Below, one piece after another: positions 43,563 to 53,906 of a stretch of 64,000 nucleotides of DNA. Source of the stretch: Corynebacterium sp. HMSC036D02 (lineage in GTDB: Bacteria > Actinomycetota > Actinomycetes > Mycobacteriales > Mycobacteriaceae). Position 1 is the stretch's first letter; each line of letters starts with the position of its first letter. The position numbers were made by a program, and so were the translations under genes. The DNA is taken from NCBI RefSeq assembly GCF_001836165.1, contig NZ_KV827677.1, positions 62,001 to 126,000 on the forward strand, given 5' to 3'. The notes under the pieces were generated by a model that was not told where the DNA came from, searched no databases, and saw only the letters and a list, made by a program, of their open reading frames with translations.

Positions 43563-43593
43563 AAAAATCCCGCCAGCCGGTGGCCAGCGGGAT
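43563..43593 (-). terminator. Terminator of the ilvBNC operon
   Basis: On the minus strand ATCCCGC and GCGGGAT arms (43587-43593 with 43567-43573), with further pairing GCC/GGC inside, are followed by TTTTTC. It lies 20 bp after the ilvC stop. Confidence 0.88.
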
Positions 43594-43612
43594 TACTCAG
43601 ATCCAGTGCGAT

Positions 43613-44656
<1,044 letters not shown>

Positions 44657-44735
44657 TCACTACTCAGCGAATAGTGACGTGGTCTACTGAATTTGTATCA
44701 CATTTTGGGACAAGATGCCCACAATGTGAGATTAT

Positions 44736-45251
44736 TTATTTGCTCGGTGCCATCGCCTTCGGGCCACGACCCAGCGCGACGTTTCCGGACTGCACCAGCT
44801 CACGGATACCGAAGGGCTCGAGGACGTCGAGAAGCGCCTGCAGCTTGCCCGGCGTACCGGTGGCCTCCACCACCACGGACTCCGGCGATACGTCCACGAT
44901 GCGGGCGCGGAAGATGTTCACCGCGTCGACCACCTGGGGGCGGTTCGAGTTATCCGCGGCCACCTTGACCAGCATGATGGCGCGGGCAATGGTGTTTTCT
45001 TCCTCCAGCTCCACCACCTTGAGCACCGGAACAATCTTGTTGAGCTGCTTCGTCACCTGCTCGATGACAACCTCGGAGGCGTCCACAACGATGGTCAGGC
45101 GGTTGATCCCCTCGGTTTCGGTCCGCGCGGAGACCAGCGAGATGAGGTTGTAGCCGCGGCGGGTAAACATACCGGTCACGCGGGAGATGATGCCCTCAAT
45201 GTCCTGGACCCGCACGGACAGGATGTGTCGGGTGATGTCGTCTTTAGCCAT
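44736..45251 (-). CDS. ilvN: Acetolactate synthase small (regulatory) subunit
   Basis: A 171-residue ACT-domain protein that mediates valine feedback inhibition of IlvB. The N-terminal ACT domain reads HILSVRVQDIEGIISRVTGMF with the valine-site Gly/Ile region, followed by the C-terminal domain. It starts 5 bp after the ilvB stop. Confidence 0.96.
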   Translation of the reverse strand: MAKDDITRHILSVRVQDIEGIISRVTGMFTRRGYNLISLVSARTETEGINRLTIVVDASEVVIEQVTKQLNKIVPVLKVVELEEENTIARAIMLVKVAADNSNRPQVVDAVNIFRARIVDVSPESVVVEATGTPGKLQALLDVLEPFGIRELVQSGNVALGRGPKAMAPSK

Positions 45252-45256
45252 TGTTC

Positions 45257-47077
45257 TTAGGCCTCCTCGAGGGATTCGTGAATGTCGGCCGGATCCTCGG
45301 CCGCGGACTCGTTTTCATCAAACAGCGGGCGCAGGCCCAGGGCGTACTGAATTTCCTCATTGGAGGCGCCGCCACCAATCATCGGCCACACCTGGGCATC
45401 CTGGCCCACGATGAAATCAATGACCACCGGGCGGTCATTGATTGAGCGCGCGCGCTCAATCGCGGGGCCAATCTCTTCTGCCGTGGTGACGCGAATGGAC
45501 TCGCACCCCAGGGCCTCGCTGAGCTTGACGAAGTCCGGGACGTACTCATCGTGCTCACGCAGCTTGGTATGGGAGTACTTGTTCTCATAGAAGAGCGTCT
45601 GCCACTGGCGCACCATGCCCAGGTTTCCGTTATTAATGACAGCCACCTTGATGGGGAATCCCTCCACCGCGGCGGTGGTGAGCTCTTGGTTGGTCATCTG
45701 GAAGCAGCCATCGCCGTCAATCGCCCAAACCTCACGCTCCGGGCATGCGGCCTTAGCGCCCAGCGCTGCGGGTACGGCGTAGCCCATCGTGCCGGCACCG
45801 CCGGAGTTGATCCAGCTGCGCGGGTGCTCGAAGTCGAGGAACTGTGCCGACCACATCTGGTGCTGGCCGACGCCCGCGCAGTAGATAGCCTCCGGCCCCA
45901 CGATGGAGCTGAGCTGCTGGATGACCTCCTGCGGATTGAGCAGCCCGTCCGACGTCGGCTCGAAACCGCGCGGGTAGCGGCGCTGCAAATCTCCCAGGTA
46001 CTCCATCCAGTCACCGAGGTTCGGGGCGTCCAACTCCGCGTCATTGGCATAAGCCTTGGTCAGGCGCAGAAGCACCTCGCGGGCATCACCCACGATGGGA
46101 ACAGCTACCTCACGGATCTTGCCGATCTCGGCCGGGTCGATGTCGGCGTGGATGACCTCGGCGTGCGGAGCAAAGGTATCGGTATCACCGGTCACGCGGT
46201 CATCGAAGCGCGCGCCCACGGCGATGATAAGATCCGCGCGCTGCAGCGCCGCCACCGCCGGCACCGTGCCGTGCATGCCGGGCATGCCCATGTGCTGCGG
46301 GTGGTTATCCGGGAAGGCGCCGAGCGCCATGAGGGTGGTCACCACCGGGATGCCGGTCAGCTCAGCAAACTCGCGCAGCTCGCGGGAAGCCTCCGCCTTA
46401 ATGACGCCGCCGCCAACATAGAGCACTGGGCGTTCCGCGCGAGCAATGCGCCGAACAGCCTGCGTGATCTGGCGCGGGTGCGGGGTCGTGGTGGGCTTAT
46501 ACCCCGGCAGGTCCGGCATGACTGGGCCGGAGTACTCCATCAGGGCGTTCTGGACATCCTTCGGGATATCCACGAGGACCGGGCCCGGCCGTCCGGTGGA
46601 CGCCAGGTGGAACGCGGCAGCAATAGCTCCCGGGATGTCCTCTGCCTTGGTGACGATGAAGTTGTGCTTCGTAATCGGCATGGTCACACCGCGGATATCG
46701 GCCTCCTGGAAGGCGTCGGTGCCCAGCAAGGAGCTGCCCACCTGACCGGTGATGGCCACGACCGGCACGGAGTCCAGGTTGGCGTCCGCCAGCGGGGTCA
46801 CCAGGTTGGTAGCACCCGGACCGGAGGTGGCAATCATGACGCCTACCTTTCCGGATGCCTGGGCATAACCTTCGGCGGCGTGGCCGGCCCCCTGCTCGTG
46901 GCGGGTGAGCACGTGGCGCAGCTTCGTGGATTCAAAGAGGGCGTCGTACAGCGGAAGCACGGCGCCGCCCGGAATGCCGAAGACAAGCTCGGTGCCCAAA
47001 TCTTCGAGGGTACGGACAATGGCGTGTGCGCCCGTGATGCGCTCGGGCGCCCGCTGTGGCGGAGTGGAAGCTGTCAC
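45257..47077 (-). CDS. ilvB: Acetolactate synthase large subunit
   Basis: IlvB is the thiamine-diphosphate enzyme condensing pyruvate to acetolactate or acetohydroxybutyrate. The 606-residue protein has the catalytic Glu in [17 protein letters not shown], the FAD domain, and the ThDP/Mg motif [18 protein letters not shown]. It is preceded by an attenuator and leader peptide (47133-47256). The region just before ATG 47077 holds a weak AGGAGCACAAC ribosome site. Confidence 0.97.
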   Translation of the reverse strand: MTASTPPQRAPERITGAHAIVRTLEDLGTELVFGIPGGAVLPLYDALFESTKLRHVLTRHEQGAGHAAEGYAQASGKVGVMIATSGPGATNLVTPLADANLDSVPVVAITGQVGSSLLGTDAFQEADIRGVTMPITKHNFIVTKAEDIPGAIAAAFHLASTGRPGPVLVDIPKDVQNALMEYSGPVMPDLPGYKPTTTPHPRQITQAVRRIARAERPVLYVGGGVIKAEASRELREFAELTGIPVVTTLMALGAFPDNHPQHMGMPGMHGTVPAVAALQRADLIIAVGARFDDRVTGDTDTFAPHAEVIHADIDPAEIGKIREVAVPIVGDAREVLLRLTKAYANDAELDAPNLGDWMEYLGDLQRRYPRGFEPTSDGLLNPQEVIQQLSSIVGPEAIYCAGVGQHQMWSAQFLDFEHPRSWINSGGAGTMGYAVPAALGAKAACPEREVWAIDGDGCFQMTNQELTTAAVEGFPIKVAVINNGNLGMVRQWQTLFYENKYSHTKLREHDEYVPDFVKLSEALGCESIRVTTAEEIGPAIERARSINDRPVVIDFIVGQDAQVWPMIGGGASNEEIQYALGLRPLFDENESAAEDPADIHESLEEA

Positions 47078-47132
47078 GGTTGTTGTGCTCCTTCAGTGGG
47101 GATGGATATCGGAGAGATCATCCAACTAATAA

Positions 47133-47221
47133 CGCCCCCGCTGTCCTTCCTGGGTGTGAAGGTAACGGGGGCGCTTGCTGGTCGACGTCACTAGTGGACT
47201 CGCTACGGCTCGCGCCGCCCG
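47133..47221 (-). promoter_or_regulatory. ilvB transcription attenuator (terminator and competing antiterminator)
   Basis: On the minus strand GCGCCCCCG (47166-47174) can pair with CGGGGGCG (47133-47140) in a terminator stem extended by CCTT/AAGG and followed by TTATTAG. The same GCGCCCCCG can pair instead with CGGGCGGCGC (47212-47221, one bulged C), which lies directly after the Val codons of the leader peptide. A ribosome stalled at Ile, Leu or Val codons would leave this segment free and favour read-through. This is the known logic of ilvB control in C. glutamicum. Confidence 0.82.
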
Positions 47222-47256
47222 GGGACTACTACGAGGTGAAGTCGAATAATGATCAT
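47203..47256 (-). CDS. ilvB operon leader peptide
   Basis: A 17-residue peptide, MIIIRLHLVVVPGRREP, with three Ile, two Leu and three Val codons in ten positions, ending in TAG 54 bp from its ATG. It lies 126 bp before ilvB and directly ahead of the attenuator stems. A TACAGT -10 element (47264-47269) is 7 bp from the ATG, so the peptide is probably translated from a leaderless transcript. Confidence 0.9.
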   Translation of the reverse strand: MIIIRLHLVVVPGRREP

Positions 47257-47263
47257 GGGCTAA

Positions 47264-47269
47264 ACTGTA
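47264..47269 (-). promoter_or_regulatory. -10 element of the ilvB promoter
   Basis: TGTACAGT on the minus strand is an extended -10 of TAnnnT type. Transcription would start at or next to the A of the leader-peptide ATG at 47256. The -35 region is not clear. Confidence 0.6.
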
Positions 47270-47391
47270 CACTGATAGAAACGCCACCGCAGGCATTTAC
47301 CCCCATTTTTGGGATCTTTTTCTCATTTTGCGAGATTGCACAGGTGGGGCGGTTCGCCACCGCGCCACGCTGTCAATTACGATGACCCACT

Positions 47392-47925
47392 ATGACGTCC
47401 TCACACCCGCAGAACGCATCTTCTCGCGCCGAACACCCCACGGCCGAAACGTTCAAGCCCACCCGCGAACACCTCCTCGGCATCGGCATCCTCGCCGCCA
47501 TCGCTTTTCTCAGCATTGGCTGGGCCCCGAAATACCTCTTCTGGATCCTCATCTTCCCGGTGTTGGCCATCTGGTGGGTCCTGCGGGCCCACACCACCGT
47601 GGACGCGAAAGGCATCCACATCACTTATGGCTTCCGCGGCCCCAAGGACATCGCGTGGAAGGACTTTAAAGGCATCGGATTCCAGCGCTCGAAGGCCTAC
47701 GCTCGCACCACCAGCGGCGACAACCTCAACCTGCCGGGCGTGACTTTTAACTCTCTCCCCCGCCTTGCCGCCGCTTCCAACGGCCGCATCCCCGACGCCC
47801 TGACCGCTGGCCGCGAAGCCGCCGATGACAAGGTGGTCATCGTCCACCGCGATGGCCAACAAATCCTCCTTACCAAGGAGGAATACGCCGAGTACCTCAA
47901 GAAACACCCCGAACTGAAGGATTAA
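47392..47925 (+). CDS. PH-domain membrane protein (Cfp6-like)
   Basis: A 177-residue protein with two close membrane segments (about 30-65) followed by a bacterial PH domain (b[21 protein letters not shown], then WKDFKGIGF). It resembles mycobacterial Cfp6, which also lies near ilv genes; the role is unknown. The C-terminal helix is Lys/Glu-rich. TACGAT (47378-47383) lies 8 bp before ATG 47392, indicating a leaderless mRNA. It precedes ilvD by 2 bp and is divergent from ilvB. Confidence 0.85.
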   Translation: MTSSHPQNASSRAEHPTAETFKPTREHLLGIGILAAIAFLSIGWAPKYLFWILIFPVLAIWWVLRAHTTVDAKGIHITYGFRGPKDIAWKDFKGIGFQRSKAYARTTSGDNLNLPGVTFNSLPRLAAASNGRIPDALTAGREAADDKVVIVHRDGQQILLTKEEYAEYLKKHPELKD

Positions 47926-47927
47926 CC

Positions 47928-49781
47928 ATGTACCCTCTCCGCTCTAAAGTCACCACCGTTGGCCGCCAGGCATCCGGTGCACGCGCACTGTGGCGCGCTA
48001 CCGGCTCCAAGGAGAGCGACTTTGGCAAGCCGATCGTTGCCATCGCCAACTCCTTTACCCAGTTCGTTCCCGGCCACGTCCACCTCAAAAACGTCGGCGA
48101 CATCGTGGCCGACGCCGTGCGCGAAGCCGGCGGCGTGCCCAAGGAATTCAACACCATCGCTGTTGACGATGGCATCGCCATGGGCCATAGCGGCATGCTC
48201 TACTCCCTGCCCTCGCGGGAGATCATCTCCGATTCCATCGAGTACATGGTCAACGCGCACACTGCCGACGCCTTGGTGTGCATCTCCAATTGCGACAAGA
48301 TCACCCCGGGCATGTTGAATGCCGCGCTGCGTCTCAACATCCCTACCATCTTCGTGTCTGGCGGCCCGATGGAAGCCGGCAAGGCCGTCGTCGTCGACGG
48401 TGTAGCACACGCACCGACGGATCTGATTACGGCCATCACGGCGTCGGCCAGCGATGCCGTCTCCGATGAGGGCCTGGCTCAGGTGGAGGAATCCGCCTGC
48501 CCCACCTGTGGTTCCTGCTCCGGCATGTTCACCGCCAACTCCATGAACTGCCTCACCGAGGCGCTCGGTTTGGCCCTTCCAGGCAATGGCACCACGCTGG
48601 CTACCCACAGCGCCCGCCGCGATCTCTTCGAACAGGCTGGCCGCACCATCGTCGAGATGTGCCAGCGCTACTACGGCGACGAAGATGACGCTGTCCTCCC
48701 GCGCTCCATCGCCACCAAGGAAGCCTTCAGCAATGCCATGGCTTTGGACATGGCTATGGGTGGTTCCACCAACACCATCCTCCACACGCTGGCCGCCGCG
48801 CAGGAGGGCGAGGTGGACTTCACGCTCGAGGACATCAACGAGATCTCCTACCGCGTGCCCTGCCTGTCCAAGGTGGCGCCCAACGGCACCTACCACATCG
48901 AGGACGTGCACCGCGCCGGCGGCATCCCTGCCATCTTGGGCGAGCTGCGCCGCGCCGGCCACTTGAACCTCAAGGTCCACACCGCGCTCTACGACAACGC
49001 AGAGGAATGGCTTGATGATTGGGATATCCGCGGCGGCAAGGCCACGGAGGCCGCTCTCGAACTTTTCCACGCCGCACCCGGCGGTGTGCGCACCACCGAG
49101 CCATTCAGCCAGTCCAACCGCTGGGATGAGCTCGACACCGACGCGGCCAATGGCTGCATCCACGACGCCGAGCATGCCTTCTCCTCCGACGGCGGCCTGG
49201 TTGTCCTGCGCGGAAACCTCGCCCCCAACGGGGCCATCGTCAAGGCCGCCGGTGTGGAGGAAGAGCTGTGGACCTTCACCGGCCCGGCCCGCGTGGTGGA
49301 GTCCCAGGAGGAGGCCGTCTCCATCATCCTCAAGAAGGAAGTCCAGCCCGGCGATGTCATCGTCATCCGCTACGAGGGCCCCGCGGGCGGTCCCGGCATG
49401 CAGGAGATGCTGCACCCGACCTCCTTCCTCAAGGGATCCGGCCTGGGCAAGGCCTGCGCCTTGATTACTGATGGCCGCTTCTCCGGCGGCACCTCCGGCC
49501 TTTCCATCGGCCACATTTCCCCCGAGGCTGCCCACGGCGGTCTCATCGGCCTGGTGGAAAACGGTGACCCCATCACCATCAACATCCGCGAGCGCCAGCT
49601 CACCCTCGACGTCGACGAGGACGTTCTCGAACGCCGCCGCGCCATCGAGGAGCAGCGTGAGAAGCCCTGGACGCCGAAGGACCGCAACCGCCCGGTCACC
49701 AAGGCCCTGCGCGCCTACGCCAACATGGCCACCTCTGCTGACCGTGGTGCGGTGCGCGTGGTGGATAGTTACGTCAATTAG
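47928..49781 (+). CDS. ilvD: Dihydroxy-acid dehydratase
   Basis: IlvD carries out the third step of valine/isoleucine synthesis using an Fe-S cluster. The 617-residue protein has cluster cysteines in [11 protein letters not shown] and [19 protein letters not shown] (in part: [15 protein letters not shown]), and the C-terminal [24 protein letters not shown] 47928 follows the PH-domain gene by 2 bp. It is separate from the divergent ilvBNC operon but shares its 135-bp control gap with it via the PH-domain gene. Confidence 0.97.
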   Translation: MYPLRSKVTTVGRQASGARALWRATGSKESDFGKPIVAIANSFTQFVPGHVHLKNVGDIVADAVREAGGVPKEFNTIAVDDGIAMGHSGMLYSLPSREIISDSIEYMVNAHTADALVCISNCDKITPGMLNAALRLNIPTIFVSGGPMEAGKAVVVDGVAHAPTDLITAITASASDAVSDEGLAQVEESACPTCGSCSGMFTANSMNCLTEALGLALPGNGTTLATHSARRDLFEQAGRTIVEMCQRYYGDEDDAVLPRSIATKEAFSNAMALDMAMGGSTNTILHTLAAAQEGEVDFTLEDINEISYRVPCLSKVAPNGTYHIEDVHRAGGIPAILGELRRAGHLNLKVHTALYDNAEEWLDDWDIRGGKATEAALELFHAAPGGVRTTEPFSQSNRWDELDTDAANGCIHDAEHAFSSDGGLVVLRGNLAPNGAIVKAAGVEEELWTFTGPARVVESQEEAVSIILKKEVQPGDVIVIRYEGPAGGPGMQEMLHPTSFLKGSGLGKACALITDGRFSGGTSGLSIGHISPEAAHGGLIGLVENGDPITINIRERQLTLDVDEDVLERRRAIEEQREKPWTPKDRNRPVTKALRAYANMATSADRGAVRVVDSYVN

Positions 49782-49792
49782 AGTATGGGGCG

Positions 49793-51061
49793 ATGAATTT
49801 CGCCACTAACGCCGCAAGGCGCACACTCCTGACCGCCGCCGGGCTCATCATTGGCCTGGTGGGCGTCATCCGCCACGTCCTCCACACGGACTTCCCGGTG
49901 GACATGATCATTTACCGAGAGGGCGTGCGCGCCTTCATGGAGGGCCGCTCGGTCTACTCGGAGCCCATGTACGCCGGGGACTTGGCGCTCCCCTTTATCT
50001 ACCCGCCCTTCGGGGCGCTGGTCATGGTGCCGCTGACTGCCTTTGACTGGATGAGCGATTCGCTCGCCGGCGACATCATGATCGTCCTCTCGGACGCCCT
50101 GGTCTTTGCCTGCCTCTACACGATCTTCCGCGCGCTCAAGGTGCCGCACCTGTGGCCCACCGTGGCGATCGCGTGGGCCGCGGCCATGTTCTTTGAACCC
50201 ATCCGCCTCAACAACGGTTTTGCACAGATCAACATCGTCATCATGGCGCTGGTCATCTTCGATCTGGTCCCGCGCAAGCGCAAGCTTCCGCAAGGCTGGC
50301 TGATAGGACTCGCGGCGGCCATCAAGATCACCCCCTTGGCCATGCTGCTCTACTTCCTGCTGCGCCGCGAGTGGAAGCCGATCCTCACAGCCTTCGCCTC
50401 CGCCGTCGTGGCGACGCTGTTGGCCGCGGCCTACCGATGGCAGGCCTTTGTCGAGTTCTTCAGTTCAAAGCTTCTCGATATGGGCAAGGGCGCAGACTTC
50501 GGCGTGGCTACTGACTATCAGTCCAATTCCTCGCTCAAGGGCGTCATCCAGCGCCTCTTCACCTCCCAGGAGGCCATGGACAACCACGGCACGCTCATCA
50601 ACGTGCTGTGGCTTGTGGCTGCGCTCGCAGTCATCGGCCTTGGCTCAGCCCTCATCCTGGCGCAAATGCGGCGAAGCCTGCTTGTCGATGCCCACCTCAC
50701 CACCGCCACCATCATGCTGCTCATCTCGCCTGTTTCGTGGTCGCACCACTGGGTGTGGCTGTCGCTCATCGTGCCGGTTCTGGTCTACCGCGCCTGGTCC
50801 TGGCGCAATTCCACCTGGGTCGCCGGCAGCCTGCTGGCTGTACTCGCCGCTTGGGTGGGCATGCTGCTGACCGTTCCGCCGAAGTGGTGGTTTGGTGACA
50901 GCATCGATGTCCACGCGATGCCGCTGTACCAGAAGTTCTTGGTCGATGACTTCGTGTGGCTGGCACTACTCAGCTGGATTCTCTACGCCATCTGCCTCAA
51001 GGCTCGAGGCACTCAATCCGACAAGCCACATACTGAGCTCGCTGCGGCCCAAACCAACTAA
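49793..51061 (+). CDS. GT87/DUF2029 polyprenyl-phosphate mannosyltransferase
   Basis: A 422-residue integral membrane glycosyltransferase of C fold with about 10-12 membrane segments. An acidic motif in the first outer loop (TDFPVDMIIYREG, with Asp and Glu) and the IYPPFGALVMVPL segment are typical of the DUF2029/GT87 family, which adds mannose or arabinose to lipoglycans in Corynebacteriales from polyprenyl-phosphate sugars. The exact linkage is unknown. It starts 11 bp after ilvD and may be co-transcribed. Confidence 0.82.
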   Translation: MNFATNAARRTLLTAAGLIIGLVGVIRHVLHTDFPVDMIIYREGVRAFMEGRSVYSEPMYAGDLALPFIYPPFGALVMVPLTAFDWMSDSLAGDIMIVLSDALVFACLYTIFRALKVPHLWPTVAIAWAAAMFFEPIRLNNGFAQINIVIMALVIFDLVPRKRKLPQGWLIGLAAAIKITPLAMLLYFLLRREWKPILTAFASAVVATLLAAAYRWQAFVEFFSSKLLDMGKGADFGVATDYQSNSSLKGVIQRLFTSQEAMDNHGTLINVLWLVAALAVIGLGSALILAQMRRSLLVDAHLTTATIMLLISPVSWSHHWVWLSLIVPVLVYRAWSWRNSTWVAGSLLAVLAAWVGMLLTVPPKWWFGDSIDVHAMPLYQKFLVDDFVWLALLSWILYAICLKARGTQSDKPHTELAAAQTN

Positions 51062-51087
51062 GCCCCGAAACGCAAAACTGCCTGTTC

Positions 51088-51137
51088 TGCCAAAGTTGTT
51101 CGCCGCGCCTGCGGCGGGCTCAGGTGGTGAATGCATC
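51088..51137 (+). repeat. Left terminal inverted repeat of the IS30 element
   Basis: 50 bp beginning TGCCAAAGTTGTTCGCC and ending GGTGGTGAATGCATC, matching the right end in inverted form except in the central GC-rich part. Confidence 0.7.
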
Positions 51138-51160
51138 TATACAGCTAGGAGGTTGTGTAG

Positions 51161-51944
51161 ATGTTAGGCGATAGAAAGCTACGTGAGCGGTATGTGCAGG
51201 CGTATCTGCATGATGCGCGTCCGATGTCGGTGATCCTCAAGGAGTTGGGGGGGCTCGAAGGCTACGGCGAAGGTGTGGCGCCAGGCTGAGGGCCTTAGCC
51301 GTGGCAAGCGCCGTCGGAGCCTGAATGAGGATAAGTACAAAGATCAATACCAAAAGATCATTGCTATTGTAGAAAGCGGTCGGTCTGCGCATAGTGCACT
51401 GAAAGAGACAGGTTTCCCACAGACCGCTTACCGATACCTTGCGCAAGACGGTATCGAACTCGCCAATACCAGTCGCGGTGGAGCCATACAACACGAGCGG
51501 GATCGCATTGCCCAAGCTTTGAAACTTGTGGATGCTGGCAAAAGCTATAAACAGGCCGGCCAGGTTGTTGATCGCTGCACTGCCACGGTGAAAACGTGGC
51601 ACCATAATCGCATGTATGAGCGTTGGATACTCAATGATCATCCCACTGAATCCGAATCGAAGGTAGGACGCGGAAAGCGTCTTATCCGCCATGACCGAAT
51701 AGCGATAGCCTATCTGCTTGATCAGGGTCTTACTCACCGTGAGATTGCAGCCCACCTTGGCCGGAATCAGTCGACGATTAGCAGGGAAATCGCCCGTGGG
51801 ATGACTGAGCATGGCTACGATGCCCTCGTGGCGCAAAAGCGGGCTGTAGACCGTTTAGCCAGGCCTAAACCCCGTAAACTCGATACCAACCCGCAGTTGC
51901 GGGCCTTTGTCATCGAGGAGTTGAACACGAAGTGGTCACCTTCC
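51161..51944 (+). pseudogene. 5' fragment of IS30-family transposase, frameshifted
   Basis: Translation begins at ATG 51161 (after AGGAGG) and reads MLGDRKLRERYVQAYLHDA, then hits a run of seven G at 51247-51253. With six G the frame would join the main part (GSKATAKVWRQAEG onward), which has the IS30 N-terminal helix-turn-helix LTHREIAAHLGRNQSTISREIARG (in part: HREIAAHLGRNQSTISREI). Similarity to IS30 transposases ends at LNTKWSPS (51944), before the DDE catalytic domain; what follows is unrelated. It could be a dead gene, or slippage at the G run could restore the frame of this fragment. Confidence 0.82.
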
Positions 51945-52067
51945 CCTTGGCTGCTGAGCCCTGCCCCCCTAGGAACAAAACTCGGGGCACTTCAATCTAC
52001 GAGCGTTACTAGTAGTACTTCGTTACTTCTGTGTGGAGCTGTGATCGATAAATTGGCAGGGGATATA

Positions 52068-52127
52068 CACCTAATTAGGGGTGATTTTACAACTGTTAGT
52101 TTCCTAATAGGAATTATCTGTTACTCT
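52068..52127 (+). promoter_or_regulatory. Paired palindromes and -10 element before the cargo genes
   Basis: A perfect palindrome CCTAATTAGG (52070-52079, inside CACCTAATTAGGGGTG) and TTCCTAaTAGGAA (52101-52113, 6-bp arms) have centres about 32 bp apart, three helical turns, on the same face. TACTCT (52122-52127) is a TAnnnT -10, so the second palindrome would sit between -35 and -10. A repressor site is likely; no regulator gene is adjacent. Confidence 0.45.
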
Positions 52128-52200
52128 GGGTAAGGAGCACCTAATATGCGTGTTTCCCTCGTCACGGATAATCGTTTTCACGAAATTTACAGGAGTTCTT

Positions 52201-52959
52201 ATGCGCAATCGCGCCACAAGATTCATCATGGCTTTATCTACAGCAGCAGTTCTCGCATTTGGTTTAATCATTCCACCAAGTGCTACTGCCCAAAACCTGG
52301 GGAATCTTACCCCCTTGCCCGCATCAACAATTGACTTAGACGCTGAAATTCGCGTAGACACCAGTGATGTCACAGATGAGGACATCATGAATGTTCAAGA
52401 CGAGATCAAGGTGATGAACGAGTCCGCCGACCCGTACGGTTACTTCGCATCCCTGTCAGCTAATGAACAACGCGCAATCATTGCTGCAGTTGAACGTGCC
52501 AGGGTCACTGACATCAATCCTCAGGTAGCGCCTTTTGCGACCACCCAGTCGGACCCCTACCGGATATATATCCAGGGCCTTGAAATGCTGTCCTGCATCG
52601 CGCTGGTCGATGTAGTATCATGCGGCATCGCCAATCAGGCAGCCACAACCGCGAGTACGGAAGCGCAGAACCGGTTTCCTGGCGCCACATCACTCCGCAA
52701 TGGAAAGGGCGATGCTTTTCGGCACTGCTCGTGGAATGCCCTGATGACGATGAGAATCGGTGCAGATGCAGTTGAACGCATTGCTACTAACCACGAAACT
52801 GTCGCTCAAGGGCCAGCGGATCAGACCCGCATGGACCTGTATAACAATGCCCAAGGTCGATTTCTTGGATCTGCTTTCGCAAGTAGTGGCGACGAAGCTG
52901 CTGCTCTGAACCAGTGCGCCCTCTGGGCAAGGATTGGACTGCTATCTACACTTTCCTAG
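52201..52959 (+). CDS. Secreted DUF6973-like protein (IS30 cargo, gene 1)
   Basis: A 252-residue exported protein with a clear Sec signal (MRNRATRF, hydrophobic core, cleavage near ATAQN). The mature part has a helical acidic region (about 45-105) and a C-terminal domain with NGKGDAFRHCSWNALMTMRI, ATNHETVAQ and RMDLYNNAQGRFLG. The D-A-F-R-H, N-H-E and D-L-x-N-N-A pattern is that of DUF6973 domains, found alone or at the C terminus of large exported proteins; an enzymatic or toxin role is inferred only. Four Cys could form disulfides. ATG 52201 has AGGAG 6 bp upstream; the upstream frame to 52150 is rejected. The A+T content is higher than in core genes. Confidence 0.75.
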   Translation: MRNRATRFIMALSTAAVLAFGLIIPPSATAQNLGNLTPLPASTIDLDAEIRVDTSDVTDEDIMNVQDEIKVMNESADPYGYFASLSANEQRAIIAAVERARVTDINPQVAPFATTQSDPYRIYIQGLEMLSCIALVDVVSCGIANQAATTASTEAQNRFPGATSLRNGKGDAFRHCSWNALMTMRIGADAVERIATNHETVAQGPADQTRMDLYNNAQGRFLGSAFASSGDEAAALNQCALWARIGLLSTLS

Positions 52960-52980
52960 GATAGGCACGAGAAGGAGGTT

Positions 52981-53445
52981 ATGTTAATGAGACGCATGAT
53001 GGCACGGATAGGGTTCACTAGTATTGTCTCCCTATCACTCTCCTCTTGTAGTTTTAATGACCCATTGGCTTCTCATCTCGCGTCCCTAGAACGATCGGGA
53101 CATGCAATCCCCGTTACTGAGTCCATCACACTGGAGGAACTCTACGGACCAGAGTGGACTGAGTTTTCGCTCGTGTGCCCATACACTCCGTATCAAACAG
53201 TCAAAGAAACACTTGTGGTTGATGATCCCCCTGTTCCAGAACACGGCTTCACCGAAGAGGCAAACTTCCTCTTTCTTAGAGGAAAGGGCGACAGCGAACA
53301 ATGGGTGAGGTTCTCTCGACAGGCTCTCGATCTGTGTTCTCCATCAAGTCCGCCTTCTTTAATCATGGAGTCAACGACAGTTGCTCTCAGTTTTTCTCTG
53401 GATAATCCGGGTAGTGCTTGGACTCTAACCGGCTTGAACAAGTAG
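52981..53445 (+). CDS. Putative lipoprotein (IS30 cargo, gene 2)
   Basis: A 154-residue protein with a lipoprotein signal (lipobox LSSC, Cys at about 23) and a mature part of about 130 residues with two further Cys (LVCPYTP, LDLCSPS). No known domain is recognised. AAGGAGG precedes ATG 52981, 22 bp after the secreted-protein gene, so they form an operon. An extracytoplasmic lipoprotein next to a possible exported toxin could be its immunity protein, but this is a guess. The gene ends exactly at the junction with the transposase remnant. Confidence 0.7.
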   Translation: MLMRRMMARIGFTSIVSLSLSSCSFNDPLASHLASLERSGHAIPVTESITLEELYGPEWTEFSLVCPYTPYQTVKETLVVDDPPVPEHGFTEEANFLFLRGKGDSEQWVRFSRQALDLCSPSSPPSLIMESTTVALSFSLDNPGSAWTLTGLNK

Positions 53446-53448
53446 TCG

Positions 53449-53820
53449 TATGGGCTCGCTGCTTGATGTGCATGATTCCGCCACGACTGTCGATAAGTTA
53501 ATCGAGATGTTTACCGGAAAAATACGCAACAACACCAAAACACTGACCTGGGACCAAGGTGTGGAACTAGCCCAAGTAGACAGGCTGAGCATCGAACGTG
53601 GGCTCGCAGTCTACTTCTGTGATCCGCACTCACCCTGGCAGCGTCCTACCAATGAAAACACCAACGGGCTAGTCCGAGACTTCCTACCCAAAGGAAGCGA
53701 CTTTAGTACCCTGACGCTTCAAAAGGCGTTCAACACATTCAAGACCTACTCAACGGGCGCCCCAGAGAAGTCCTCAACTGGTACACACCAGAAGAGAGAA
53801 TCCAAGAACTATTCAAGTGA
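53449..53820 (+). pseudogene. 3' fragment of IS30-family transposase, frameshifted
   Basis: Encodes the C-terminal part of the DDE domain: LLDVHDSATTVDKLIEMF, LTWDQGVELA (catalytic Asp), YFCDPHSPWQRPTNENTNG (catalytic Glu in NEN) and LVRDFLPKGSDFS. Near 53740 the frame shifts; the correct end (NGRPREVLNWYTPEERIQ, then ELFK and TGA at 53818) is in another frame. About 100 residues are missing relative to the 5' fragment. Confidence 0.85.
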
Positions 53821-53868
53821 TGCATCCACCACTTGAAACCGCCTGCGGCGGGCGGGAAAACTTTGGCA
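53819..53868 (-). repeat. Right terminal inverted repeat of the IS30 element
   Basis: Read on the minus strand it begins TGCCAAAGTTTTCCCGCC and ends AAGTGGTGGATGCATC, pairing with the left end at 51088-51137. Confidence 0.7.
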
Positions 53869-53906
53869 ACAAGGGCACCTCAGCGAGGCCGTACTATGCA
53901 CCCAAC

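Larger units (their letters stand above)
51088..53868 (+). mobile_element. Degenerate IS30-family element carrying a two-gene cargo
   Basis: The element is bounded by imperfect 50-bp terminal inverted repeats (51088-51137 and 53819-53868, sharing TGCCAAAGTT at the outer and GTGGTG(A/G)ATGCATC at the inner end). Inside are the 5' third and the 3' third of one IS30-type transposase gene; the middle third is missing, and about 1.5 kb with two unrelated genes is in its place. Both transposase parts are frameshifted. A clear target duplication was not found. Confidence 0.75.

Noticed and set aside
45551..47194. 547-codon open frame on the plus strand
   Set aside because: Antisense to ilvB, with no ribosome site and a His/Arg/Gly-rich composition typical of shadow frames; it would also overlap the ilv leader.
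47922..49535. 537-codon open frame on the minus strand
   Set aside because: It lies fully antisense to ilvD; the high G+C third positions of ilvD keep the opposite frame open. Its product is not a recognisable protein.
52068..52083. DtxR (iron) box
   Set aside because: CACCTAATTAGGGGTG does not fit the 19-bp DtxR consensus beyond the CCTAA half; it is treated as an unassigned palindrome.
52146..52334. 62-codon frame overlapping the start of the cargo gene
   Set aside because: It overlaps the signal-peptide region of the secreted protein in another frame and has no conserved features; the AGGAG at 52191 serves ATG 52201.
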